From the NCBI GenBank assembly GCA_023386835.1, contig JAEWIY010000082.1:1-16432 (forward strand): 16,432 nt of DNA, written 5' to 3'. The notes below the pieces were generated by a model. It was not told where the DNA came from. It worked only from the letters and a program-made list of their open reading frames with translations, and did not search any database. This DNA comes from Verrucomicrobiota bacterium. GTDB lineage: Bacteria > Verrucomicrobiota > Verrucomicrobiia > Opitutales > Opitutaceae. The translations under genes and the position numbers were made by a program. The stretch's first letter is position 1. Each line of letters starts with the position of its first letter. Positions 6,128 to 14,800 of this stretch are shown here, one piece after another.

Positions 6128-7045
6128 TTAGCGGACGCTGACCGGCACACTGATCTCACCGGCGCCGTAACCTTGGAGGAACAGGTTGCCGTTGCCGGGC
6201 TGACCGCCGGTCACTTGAACGGTTACGGTGTTGCTCCCGGCGGGAACCACGACTTCCGGCATGATGATGCTCTCGGGAATGTCGGTGGTGGCGTCGAGCA
6301 GCAGACCGCCGGCGGGCGCAGTGTTTGGGAGCGTGAAGGTGAGCGACTGCGTCTCGCCGGAGCGCAGGTTGAGCGAGGTCGGCGAGACGGACAGGCTGAC
6401 TGAATCGACCCGGAAGGTGCCGACGGCCTGTGTGCCGGCGCCGCCGACGACTTGGACGCGATAGTTGCGGCCCGGCTCCACGGCGGGCACGAAGAAGCTC
6501 AGCGAGTTGGGTGAATCAAAGACCGTGCGGGCGGGGGTGTTGTCGAAGTAAACGACGTCCTGCGCGGTGAAGCCGCGACCGAGCACGCTGACGCGGGCGC
6601 CGACCGGGCCGCGATTGACCTCGAGCGAGAGCACGTAGCGACCGGCAAGCCGGGCGTGCTGCAAGTCGGTGTACGCTTCCCGTGGGGAGACCTGCCCGTT
6701 GTAGTTCACCTGGAACTTCACGAGGTAGTAGTACTTCACCTCGGTGCGGCCGGCCGGAATCTGGTAGTCGAACTCGTAGATGTCCTGCCCGAGCTGGCTT
6801 GGTTGCATGCGATGCACCTGGCCATCCACCACGATGTCAGGTCGCAGCGAACCTTTCACGTAACCGCTGGCCTTCGGCGTGATGCGGGCCGAGAACGTGT
6901 AGGTCTGCGACGGATTCTCCGGCAACGTCGACGGCGTGAGATTCGTGATCCGAACCTCTTCGCAGCCGGAGAGCAACGCGAGGGCGAGGATCGCCAGGAC
7001 GCCCTGCCAGATTCGTCTCGCGTGGGGGAAGCGGTTGTTTTGCAT
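6128..7045 (-). CDS. IPT/TIG-domain lipoprotein
   Basis: The 305-aa protein is a predicted lipoprotein. A basic N-terminus is followed by a hydrophobic run and the lipobox LLSGC, with Cys28 as the lipidated residue. Residues 29-134 form an all-beta region of unknown family (Tyr-rich, EVKYYYLVKFQVNY). Residues about 135-213 resemble an IPT/TIG immunoglobulin-like domain, including GARVSVLGRGF and VYFDNTPARTVF. The C-terminal 90 residues look like a second Ig-like domain (SVSPTSLNLRSGETQSLTFT). No catalytic motif is visible, so a cell-surface binding or structural role is likely. It is monocistronic: a strong terminator follows, and the divergent hemW-like gene starts 54 bp away, so both promoters must lie in that short space. 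No good Shine-Dalgarno precedes the ATG. Confidence 0.8.
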   Translation of the reverse strand: MQNNRFPHARRIWQGVLAILALALLSGCEEVRITNLTPSTLPENPSQTYTFSARITPKASGYVKGSLRPDIVVDGQVHRMQPSQLGQDIYEFDYQIPAGRTEVKYYYLVKFQVNYNGQVSPREAYTDLQHARLAGRYVLSLEVNRGPVGARVSVLGRGFTAQDVVYFDNTPARTVFDSPNSLSFFVPAVEPGRNYRVQVVGGAGTQAVGTFRVDSVSLSVSPTSLNLRSGETQSLTFTLPNTAPAGGLLLDATTDIPESIIMPEVVVPAGSNTVTVQVTGGQPGNGNLFLQGYGAGEISVPVSVR

Positions 7046-7099
7046 GTGCGTTCGCTAGTAAAATTGACCGATCTGCAACACAACTCCCCAGCCTTGGCA

Positions 7100-8290
7100 A
7101 TGAGCGAAATGCCGCCTGCCGCCTTCGACGCCGATCCTGTGTTTGCAGGATCGCTGGGGATCTATGTGCATGTGCCCTTTTGCGCGAGCACGTGTGACTT
7201 TTGTGCGTTTTACCAGACCTCGCCGACCGCGGACGGAGTTCGCATGTTCCTTTCCGGAATCGAGGAGGAACTCGCGCTCGCGGCGCCGCACCGCGCCGTG
7301 GATACGGTGTTCTGGGGCGGCGGCACTCCCGGGCTCCTCGCGCCGCGCGACCTGGCGCGACTGGGCGAACTTGTTTGCACGGCCGCCGGTGGGGCACCCC
7401 GCGAGTGGACGGTGGAGATGGCGCCCGCTTCCGTGACGGAAGCGCGGCTGCACGCGTTGAAGGAGGCCGGGGTGACGCGAATCTCGATGGGCGCGCAGAG
7501 CTTTCAGCCCGCGTTGCTCGAGGCACTGGGGCGCCAGCATACCCGCGAGCAGATTTTTCGGGCTTACGAGCGCGTGCGGCAGGTCGGCTTCAAAAGCGTC
7601 AACCTCGACTTGATGTTCGCGTTGCCCGGCCAGGATGAGGCGGCGTGGAGGCGGGATCTCGACGAGGCGTTCGCGCTGGCGCCGGATCACCTGTCGACGT
7701 ACTGCCTGACGTTTGAGGAGGACACCAAGCTGTGGGTGAAACTCTCCCGTGGGCAGGTGAAGCTCGATCCGGAGCACGAGGCGCGTTTGTACGAAGCGAC
7801 TTGGGTCCGGCTCGGGGAAGCCGGCTATGAGCAGTATGAGGTGTCCAACTTCGCGCGCCCCGGCCACGTCTGCCAGCACAACGTGAATACCTGGCGAATG
7901 CAGGAGTGGATCGGCGTGGGCCCGTCGGCTGCATCGCAGCACCGCGGCTGGCGCGGCGCGAACATTGCCGATCTGGCGCAATGGCGCGCGCAAGTCACCG
8001 AAGGAATCCGGATGACGGAGGACCGGGTGGCGCTGACGCCGGCGTTGCTGGCGGAGGACAGCTTGATTTTTGGGCTGCGAATGAATGCAGGCGTCGATTT
8101 GGAGGCGCTGCGCGATCGGTTTCCGCAGGCGCCCTGGCTGGCGGTGGAGGCGGTGACCGCACGCCTGATCGACGATGGGCTGGCGCAGCGGGACGGGAGT
8201 CGGCTCGCACTCACCACCGCCGGTCGTTTGGTGGCGGATTCGGTGGGGGGCGCGATCATGGAGGCGATGGCGGAGGCCGCGTCACCATGA
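7100..8290 (+). CDS. hemW: HemW-like radical SAM protein (HemN family)
   Basis: The 396-aa product is a radical SAM enzyme of the HemN/HemW family. HemW is regarded as a heme chaperone rather than the oxygen-independent coproporphyrinogen oxidase. The cluster motif is Cys28-x3-Cys32-x2-Cys35 in YVHVPFCASTCDFCAF. There is no fourth Cys immediately after it, which argues for HemW over HemN. The GGE-type strand is FWGGGTPGLL, followed by RISMGAQSF and NLDLMFALPGQ. The C-terminal motif CQHNVNTWRMQEWIGVGPSAAS corresponds to the HemW HNxxYW...G(I/V)G block, and a HemN_C winged domain ends the protein. I chose the ATG at 7100; the frame stays open far upstream but overlaps the divergent lipoprotein and shows no homology. 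No Shine-Dalgarno is visible. It is the first gene of a four-gene operon; its stop overlaps the next start as ATGA. Confidence 0.9.
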   Translation: MSEMPPAAFDADPVFAGSLGIYVHVPFCASTCDFCAFYQTSPTADGVRMFLSGIEEELALAAPHRAVDTVFWGGGTPGLLAPRDLARLGELVCTAAGGAPREWTVEMAPASVTEARLHALKEAGVTRISMGAQSFQPALLEALGRQHTREQIFRAYERVRQVGFKSVNLDLMFALPGQDEAAWRRDLDEAFALAPDHLSTYCLTFEEDTKLWVKLSRGQVKLDPEHEARLYEATWVRLGEAGYEQYEVSNFARPGHVCQHNVNTWRMQEWIGVGPSAASQHRGWRGANIADLAQWRAQVTEGIRMTEDRVALTPALLAEDSLIFGLRMNAGVDLEALRDRFPQAPWLAVEAVTARLIDDGLAQRDGSRLALTTAGRLVADSVGGAIMEAMAEAASP

Positions 8291-9225
8291 CGGCACTACG
8301 CGGGCAGGTACGTGGCCGGGTGCAGCGGAGTGCCCTCGGGTTGGCGTTGTTCGGCCTGCTGGTGGTGAGCGGGTGGGCGCAGCCGTCTGCCTTGGTCCTG
8401 CAATCGGACTTTGGGCTCAAGGATGGGGCGGTGGCCGCGATGAAGGGCGTTGCGGCCAGCGTGGACTTGCGGGTGCCGGTCCATGACCTGACGCACGAGA
8501 TCACGCCGTTTGATATCTGGGAGGCGGCGTATCGCCTGAAGCAAACCGCCTCGTACTGGCCGGCGGGCACGGTATTTGTGTCGGTGGTGGACCCGGGCGT
8601 GGGCACCGACCGGCTGTCAGTGGTGCTGAAGACAAAAAGCGGACACTTCTTCGTCTCGCCGGACAACGGCACGTTGACGCTCGTGGCCGAGGATCTCGGC
8701 ATTGCGGCGGTCCGGCAGATTGACGAAACGCGGAATCGGTTGAGCGGTTCCGATAAGAGCTACACCTTTCACGGCCGCGATGTGTACGCCTACACGGGCG
8801 CGCGGCTGGCGTCCGGTGCAATCACGTTCGAGGAGGTGGGGCCGGAACGGGCGCCCGAGGTGGTCCGGATCGATTATCCGCGCCCGGTGGAAGAAGCGGG
8901 GCGGATCCGCGGCGGCATCCCGGTGCTCGATCCGAATTACGGCAACGTCTGGACCAACATCCCCGAGGAGATGCTGGCCCGGGTGGGCATGAAGCCCGGT
9001 GATCGTGTGCGAGTTACACTGGCCGAGCGCGGGATCGTTCATTTCACTGGCGAAGTGCCCTATGTCAGTACGTTCGGCGAAGTGCCGCCCGGAGCCCCGC
9101 TACTTTACCTGAACAGCCTGCTCAACGCGGCGCTGGCGCTGAACCAGGAAAACTTCGCCCAGCGCCACGGCGTGCGGGCGGGCGCGGATTGGACCATTCT
9201 CCTTCAACCCTTGTCGCATGAGTGA
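8287..9225 (+). CDS. Exported SAM hydroxide adenosyltransferase (DUF62)
   Basis: The 312-aa protein belongs to the DUF62 / SAM-dependent halogenase-related family, whose common members hydrolyse S-adenosylmethionine to adenosine and methionine. The motifs are complete: LQSDFGLKDG near the N-terminus, VVDPGVGTDR (Asp102, Arg109), FVSPDNGTLT, and FHGRDVYAYTGA with His162. Asp102, Arg109 and His162 match the spacing of the Asp-Arg-His triad known for the hydrolases. A halogenase would usually lack this triad, so hydrolase is the better call. The NYGNVWTNI motif of the C-terminal barrel is present. Unusually, residues 1-31 look like a signal peptide (basic stretch, then SALGLALFGLLVVSGWA before QPS). 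The gene overlaps hemW by 4 bp and the next gene by 8 bp. Confidence 0.9.
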   Translation: MTALRGQVRGRVQRSALGLALFGLLVVSGWAQPSALVLQSDFGLKDGAVAAMKGVAASVDLRVPVHDLTHEITPFDIWEAAYRLKQTASYWPAGTVFVSVVDPGVGTDRLSVVLKTKSGHFFVSPDNGTLTLVAEDLGIAAVRQIDETRNRLSGSDKSYTFHGRDVYAYTGARLASGAITFEEVGPERAPEVVRIDYPRPVEEAGRIRGGIPVLDPNYGNVWTNIPEEMLARVGMKPGDRVRVTLAERGIVHFTGEVPYVSTFGEVPPGAPLLYLNSLLNAALALNQENFAQRHGVRAGADWTILLQPLSHE

Positions 9226-9733
9226 ATCGTATTCGGTAAGTGGATCGCAAAAAGCGTGGCGATGGATGCTGGCGCTGCTGGTGCTCGGGCTGGCCTTCGC
9301 CGGCTGCCGAAGTGGCCGCAAGAACGACACGGGCACCGCTGCCCGTTTTTACCTGGAAACGGGTCCGGGCGAAATCGCCGTCCCGGTGGTACTGCCGCGC
9401 AGCGGCGTGCGCGTGATGGTGGCGTCGAAGCCGGTGCTGACCGAATGGGATCTGGTTGAAGCCGAAGTGGCGGAGGTGGAGGACGGTCGTTGCCTGGCGC
9501 TGCAATTCACGCCGGAGGCCGCGGGTGCGTTGCTGCGCCTGAGCGAGACGTATCCAAACCGCCGATTGGTGCTCTTGCTCGACGGCATCCCGGCGGGCGT
9601 GCGCGTGCTGGATGAGCCGATTGTGGGCGGACGGATGCTGGTCTTCGTGGAGAAGGAGGATCGTGAATTGGGCCGTCTTGCCGCGCGTCTGAAGCGGGGT
9701 GGAACGACCCCCGGTCGCCGGACCGAATCATGA
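9218..9733 (+). CDS. Small lipoprotein with SecD P1-head-like domain
   Basis: The 171-aa product has a signal sequence and the lipobox LAFAGC with lipid-modified Cys30. Residues about 91-144 (RCLALQFTPEAAGALL, then NRRLVLLLDGIPAG and EPIVGGRMLVFVE) resemble the P1 head subdomain of SecD, where a 'T..G' helix is followed by a 'LDG' strand and a 'I.GG' turn. The membrane segments and the rest of SecD are missing, so this is a stand-alone domain and not a translocase. Function is unknown; similar small SecD-head-like lipoproteins may be common in this phylum (recollection, not checked). The start overlaps the DUF62 gene by 8 bp and the stop overlaps the M23 peptidase gene by 4 bp (ATGA), so it is co-translated with both. 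Confidence 0.75.
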   Translation: MSESYSVSGSQKAWRWMLALLVLGLAFAGCRSGRKNDTGTAARFYLETGPGEIAVPVVLPRSGVRVMVASKPVLTEWDLVEAEVAEVEDGRCLALQFTPEAAGALLRLSETYPNRRLVLLLDGIPAGVRVLDEPIVGGRMLVFVEKEDRELGRLAARLKRGGTTPGRRTES

Positions 9734-10752
9734 GGCAGGTCGGGTCGTGGCTCGCCGGCTTTTGTCTGGCCGGCGTGACGCTGACGGCGCAGGAGCGCAT
9801 CGAGATCGCCTGGCCGACCGCCAACCCGGCTTACTTCCAGCGGGAGCCCCTGCAGACGTTTGTCCAGCCGACCGAGTCCGGCGAGGTGACCTCCGGACTC
9901 TTCGGGTGCGTGCGCACGAGTGGCACGCAGTTTCACGAAGGCATCGATCTCAAACCGATCTCACGGGACCGCCGCGGTGAGGCAACCGACGCCATTTTCG
10001 CGGTTCTGCCAGGCGTGGTTCGGCACATCAACTCGCGTGCCGGTTCCAGCAGTTACGGCCGTTACATCGTCCTGGAACACACCGGCCAGGAACCGGCGGT
10101 GTACACTCTCTATGCGCATTTGTCGGCCATCGCACCCGGGCTGCGGGTGGGCATGGACGTGCAGCGCGCGCAGGAGATCGGCACGATGGGGCGTAGTGCT
10201 GGCGGTTATACGATCCCGAAGAACCGCGCGCACCTGCACTTTGAGATCGGCCTGCGGCTGTCGGATCAGTTCCAGTCCTGGTACGATTGGCGGCAGTTTG
10301 GCAGCCGAAACGAGCACGGCGTCTGGAACGGCATGAACCTCGTCGGCTTCGATCCGCTCGAGTTCTACACGTTGTTTCGCGAGCACCGCGTCGATGATTT
10401 TGCCGGCTATCTGGCACAGCTTCAGCCGGCCGTGCGGGTGCAGGTGGCGGTGAGCCGCACCCCGGATTTTGTGCAACGGTATCCGGGGTTCGTGCCCAAG
10501 GCAATGCCCGTGGCCGAACCGGCCGGGTGGGAGGTGTCGGTGAGCCACTTCGGCATTCCATTCGCTTGGAAACCGCTGACGGCAACCGAACTGGATGGCC
10601 TTAAGGCAGGGCAGGTGAAGATCGTCCACACAGACGACGACGCGCTGCGCCATTGCCGCTGCAAGTCGCTCGTCACCCGCGTGCGTGGTGAGCCGCGGCC
10701 GGGCAAGGACCTGCAGACGCTGCTGCAGTTGTTATTTGGTCTGCGAAGCTGA
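9730..10752 (+). CDS. Exported M23-family metallopeptidase
   Basis: The 340-aa protein carries a LytM/M23 zinc peptidase domain, a fold that usually cuts peptidoglycan cross-bridges or activates amidases. A signal peptide covers about residues 1-20 (LAGFCLAGVTLTA before QER). Zinc ligands are His69 and Asp73 in FHEGIDLKP and His170 in RAHLHFEIG. The catalytic-site histidines are His130 in YTLYAHLS and His168. All are intact, so activity is expected. The domain is followed by about 150 residues without a recognisable family, including WYDWRQFGSRNEHGVWNGMNLVGFDPLEFY and a C-terminal HCRCKSL with paired cysteines. It is the last gene of the hemW operon. No clear terminator lies in the 56 bp before the convergent dehydrogenase gene. 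Confidence 0.92.
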   Translation: MRQVGSWLAGFCLAGVTLTAQERIEIAWPTANPAYFQREPLQTFVQPTESGEVTSGLFGCVRTSGTQFHEGIDLKPISRDRRGEATDAIFAVLPGVVRHINSRAGSSSYGRYIVLEHTGQEPAVYTLYAHLSAIAPGLRVGMDVQRAQEIGTMGRSAGGYTIPKNRAHLHFEIGLRLSDQFQSWYDWRQFGSRNEHGVWNGMNLVGFDPLEFYTLFREHRVDDFAGYLAQLQPAVRVQVAVSRTPDFVQRYPGFVPKAMPVAEPAGWEVSVSHFGIPFAWKPLTATELDGLKAGQVKIVHTDDDALRHCRCKSLVTRVRGEPRPGKDLQTLLQLLFGLRS

Positions 10753-10808
10753 GCGGCGGGGGCGGGTTGATCGAGCAACGGTTGCCCGGTCCTCAACGCG
10801 ACAGCCGA

Positions 10809-11858
10809 TCAGGGCAGGGGCACCGCGAAGCGGTCCGCCCACGGCCGCAGCCGCTTGATCACCTCCGGCGCAACCTGAACGCCGTCGGCCAGCTGCTCGC
10901 TGCGACGGCGCAACGCGGCCTCTCCGGGCAGCCGGACGGGAGGTCCGCCGGGAATGGGACGGCTCGATCGGCACGTTTCGGCCAGGGCGCTCATCTCCTT
11001 CCGGAAAGCGTCCAGGCCGCCGAACCGTGCGGGATCAATGAGGAGGAGGAAAACCGAACAGCTCCAACGAGCCTGTGGATCGGTGCGTCCCGCCCCGCCG
11101 AGTGCGTTGGTCAGCGCCTCGACCATGAGCCCTAGGCCAAAGCCCTTGTAGCCCAGCTGGTCACCACCGATCGGATACAGCCCGCCTTCCCGGCGCTCGA
11201 CCAGCGGCCGCGGGTCGTCCGTGGGCTGCCCGTTGGCGTCCGCGAGCCACGGCCCGGGCAAGCGCTGACCCGTGCGGACGGCGCGCATGCACGCATTGGC
11301 GGACGTGGTGGAGAGGCTGAGGTCAACGAGGATCGGGTCCGCGTGCGTCGGAATGCCGCATGCGATCGGGTTCGGGCTGTAACAGGGCTCCGTCCCACCC
11401 GGCGGCACGACCCAGCGATTGCCCGGATCGCTGCACGTGAGCACGAGCAGTTGCCCGGCGCGGGCGACGGGCTCAAGAAAGGCCTCGAGGCAGGCGATGT
11501 GATGCGAGCGCCGCAGGCATGCGGTCACCGTGCCGTGCTGCGGCAGCCTTCGCTGCGCCTCGGCGATCAGACACCGAACTAACCATGGTCCGGGCAGGTA
11601 ATGGCCATCCCAGGTCAGGCTGTGGCCGTGGTCGGCGACGACTTCCGGCTCACCCGTGTTGGGCATCCGCCCCTGGGTGATTTCGTCGAGGTAGGCGTCG
11701 AGCAACGACAGGCCGTGCGTCGTATGCCCGAGCAAATCACCCTCGAGCAGAACCTCAGCGATATCGCGCGCGCGGCCCGCCGGCTGCCCGGCCGCTCCGA
11801 GCAGACGCTGCGCGAAAGCCAGCAGGGCGGCGGCGGGATAGCGGCTCGGGACGGACAC
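10809..11858 (-). CDS. Ldh2/malate-L-lactate dehydrogenase family oxidoreductase
   Basis: The 349-aa protein fits the Ldh2 family of NAD(P)-dependent oxidoreductases, which reduce or oxidise 2-keto/2-hydroxy acids (malate, lactate, diketogulonate, ureidoglycolate, cyclic imino acids). Family blocks seen are GDLLGHTTHGLSLL near residue 45, the SHHIACLEAFL segment with the likely catalytic His, SPNPIACGIPTHADPILVDLS, and GYKGFGLGLMVEALTNALGG. Length is normal. It begins with GTG, 3 bp after the stop of the glycosidase gene, so the two are co-transcribed and probably translationally coupled. The substrate cannot be read from the sequence; a sugar-acid or keto-acid step in use of the released sugar is an inference from position only. 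Confidence 0.88.
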   Translation of the reverse strand: MSVPSRYPAAALLAFAQRLLGAAGQPAGRARDIAEVLLEGDLLGHTTHGLSLLDAYLDEITQGRMPNTGEPEVVADHGHSLTWDGHYLPGPWLVRCLIAEAQRRLPQHGTVTACLRRSHHIACLEAFLEPVARAGQLLVLTCSDPGNRWVVPPGGTEPCYSPNPIACGIPTHADPILVDLSLSTTSANACMRAVRTGQRLPGPWLADANGQPTDDPRPLVERREGGLYPIGGDQLGYKGFGLGLMVEALTNALGGAGRTDPQARWSCSVFLLLIDPARFGGLDAFRKEMSALAETCRSSRPIPGGPPVRLPGEAALRRRSEQLADGVQVAPEVIKRLRPWADRFAVPLP

Positions 11859-11861
11859 GGT

Positions 11862-14800
11862 TCAAGGCGTTGGCCGAGCCCGTAACGGCACCAGTTTCAC
11901 CGGCCCGAGCAATCCGGACGCCATCGGCTCCCAGTGCGCCGCGGTGAACATGCCGTCCGGCCCGCGATTGGAGGAGCGGAGCGGGCGGATGTTCTGGTTG
12001 TAGAGCTTTTTCCATGACGGATCGCGGCGATCGAGGTCAGCAATGCGGTTTGCGCCGAGGTTGGCCACCCGGATGTCGAGCTCATTCTGGTCCCGCCAAA
12101 GCGACGCCGGCACAAAGACGCGGTGACGCGGACCAATGGTGATGCCCAGGAGCGTGCCATTGAGAATCACCTCCGCGGTTTCTTCGACCTCGCCAAGATC
12201 GAGCCACCAGCCCTCTACATCGTCTGTCGCGGGCCGGGGAAAACGGGTTTGGTAGCGCGCGGTGCCGGAGAAAGCATCGTAGTCGGCACCGTCCAACTCG
12301 GTCCACGAGCGCAGGCGATCCAGCGTGGCCGCGGCCGGGAGCGCCGGGCCGCCCGAAAGGAAGCTCAACTGCCAGCTCGTTTCGAGAGGCAGCGCCGGAC
12401 CGGCTGGCTGCCACAGCGGGAAGGCTTCGCCGTCACGCTTATTTGGATACAAGCGGAGCAGACAGGAGTCGTCAGGCTCCAGTTGCAGGTACACCTCGCT
12501 GGTGCCGTTGACCTGACGGGTCGCCGCGCGCCCGCTTCGGCCGGTCACCGGGTCGTAGATGGCGACCGATTCGGCAGGTGACGCGAGTGGGATCCAACCG
12601 TTCACGGCCGCGCGACCGGAGTGCACCACATAATAGGCGGTGCTGTCGTCCAGCTTCCGGCGGATTGTCTGCAAGCCTTGGTCGTGCATCGACTCGCGCC
12701 GCACCCGGGAGGCGCCAAGCAGCGCTTCCGGTTCCGCGCCGACGAGGATTCGGCCCGACCCCAATCGCGCCTCCTTCACGCCGCTGCGATCGGCAGCGGC
12801 GAAGCGCAGCGACTCCGTGAGTCGGCGCAGTTGCTCGCGTTTCTCCACGAACTGCGCCCAGCCGGCGACGTCGCCCGGCAACTGGTCCACGAAGGCCACG
12901 GTGGCACCCTGCTCAGCCAGCGTGAAGAGCCATTGCAACGTTGACAGCGGCACAAACCGCACCGGCGGGACAAGGATGAGTTGATAGCGGTTGCCGGACG
13001 CGAGCAGTTGCCCGTCGGCGTTCGTCAGCTGCTGCAGTTGCCGATCCGAAACGTAGTCGATCGCGTATCCGCGTTGCAGCAGCTGGTCCGCGAGTTTGCC
13101 GAAGGCGGTTTTCTGCAGCCAGTCGCCACCTGTGGTCAGGTGCTGCGTCAACGCGCGCGCCGGGCCGTCACCCTCGTGGCCACGAATCGGGCGCTCGGGC
13201 GGCTCGGCGTACAGGTCGTGCACGGGGAAGTAGAGCAGCACATCGTTGTCCGGCCGCCCGGCCTGGAGGAACGATTGGACGCGCGTGGCGTAGTGGTGCA
13301 CCGCCGACGTATGCGCCCAGAGTGGGTTGCGCGGATTGAGGTGCACCGCGACGTAGAAGAACCAGCCAGGCCAGGCCTCGTCCTGCGGCGTGAAGGCGGT
13401 ACCGTGGTAGACGACGTGATTAACGCCGTTCAGCCAGTAACGACGGAGGTTTTCGCGAATCTGCGCCGGTGTGGAGAGGAAGTTCTCGTTGAGGAACGTG
13501 ACCGCTTCCGCTCCAACGAGCCGGCGCCCGGCGACGTGCGCCGCCGACGAGGCGAAGCGCATATTCGGCGGCAGGATACCCTCGGTTTCGGGAATGTCGC
13601 TCGCGGCGTACAGGTCCAGCAGGTTGGCTGGGGAGCCGTGGGACTGGTTGCGAATCTGCAGGTTTCGCTCATGCGCCCAGCCGCTCCACGTGCGGGTGAA
13701 GCCGTCGAGCAGCAGGTCACTGACCGTCTCGCGGAAATCGCTCAGGATTCGCACCTGGTTCTCGTCGCGATTTTCGGCGAACAAGGCGGGCAGGTGGCCG
13801 CGCAGATCGTAACCGCGCCGGCGCTCGAACTCGGTGAGAAAGTCTTCGGTCCAATCGGCCGGCTGCCGCGCATCGTCGACTTCGTACGAATCGCTGAAGA
13901 AGGCGCGCACGCCGTCGAATCCGCGCGCATCGAACCCTTGCGCGAGATGGGCGAAATAGCGCGACACCGCTTCCCGCGAAAGATGATCCACCATGTAGCC
14001 TTCGCCGCCGGGCCCGGCCCGCTCGACCAGCTTGCCGGTGGGGGCTTGGAAAACGGCGTACAGCGTCCACTCGCCGGCGGGAGCAGTCCAGTCGAGCGCA
14101 CCGTCGGGCTGAACCTGCTTAGTCAGGTCCTGAATTTCTTCGTTCGGACCGTAAGCCAGCAACGCCTGAAGCGGCAGTGCGCGCCGGTACTTGATCTGGT
14201 CGATCGCGAGTTGCTGCAGATTCGTGTTCGCCTCCAACGGGTCGCGCAGCTCGTCGACCGTCGGCCCGGGCCGCAGGGAGAGCGTGGCGGGTGGTGTGTC
14301 CGGAGGCTCGGCCTTGGCTGTGGCGTCGGCGGCGCGCGACGCGTCGCGACCAACGCCATACACCTGGCCGAGGACGTAGTTCACCCAGGGCCGTTGTTCG
14401 GCGACCACACGCTCGTTCAGCCGTTGGCCGCCGCGCACGGTGAAGCGACGGAAGACCACGTGCTTCGGCGCATCGCGTTCACCCACCGTGGGCCCACCGG
14501 CGTTCCAGCCGGTGCCGTTCGCAAGATCGAGTCCCAACCCGAGGCGCTGGGTTTCGCGCCGGGTGTGATCGTACGCATCGAGCCAGGCGGGACTCAAATA
14601 ACGCAGGTAACGCTCTTCGTATCCTTTCGCTCCATACACCGGCGTCAGCTCCACGCCGCCGATGCCGACGCGGGCGATCTCCTCCAGGTCCGCCGTGAGG
14701 TCGGCAGGTGTGACGGCGCTGCCCGGCCACCACCAGCGGGTCCACGGTTTGGTTTCCGCGGACATTTCGGGCCAGGGGAACGTCGCTGAGGCGAACGCGC

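Noticed and set aside
6656..7099. Upstream extension of the hemW-like gene by 148 codons
   Set aside because: The frame is open, but it lies opposite the TIG lipoprotein and homology begins just after the ATG at 7100.
7046..7099. Possible leftward promoter TTGTGT-17-TACTAG for the lipoprotein
   Set aside because: Only three of six positions match in each box, so it is too weak to report as a feature.
10753..10808. GCAAC-G-GTTGC dyad between the convergent M23 and dehydrogenase genes
   Set aside because: The stem is only 5 bp and there is no T-run on either strand, so it is not a convincing terminator.
12981..14789. Rightward open frame of 602 codons within the glycosidase gene
   Set aside because: It is antisense to a clear GH106-like protein and shows no family features.
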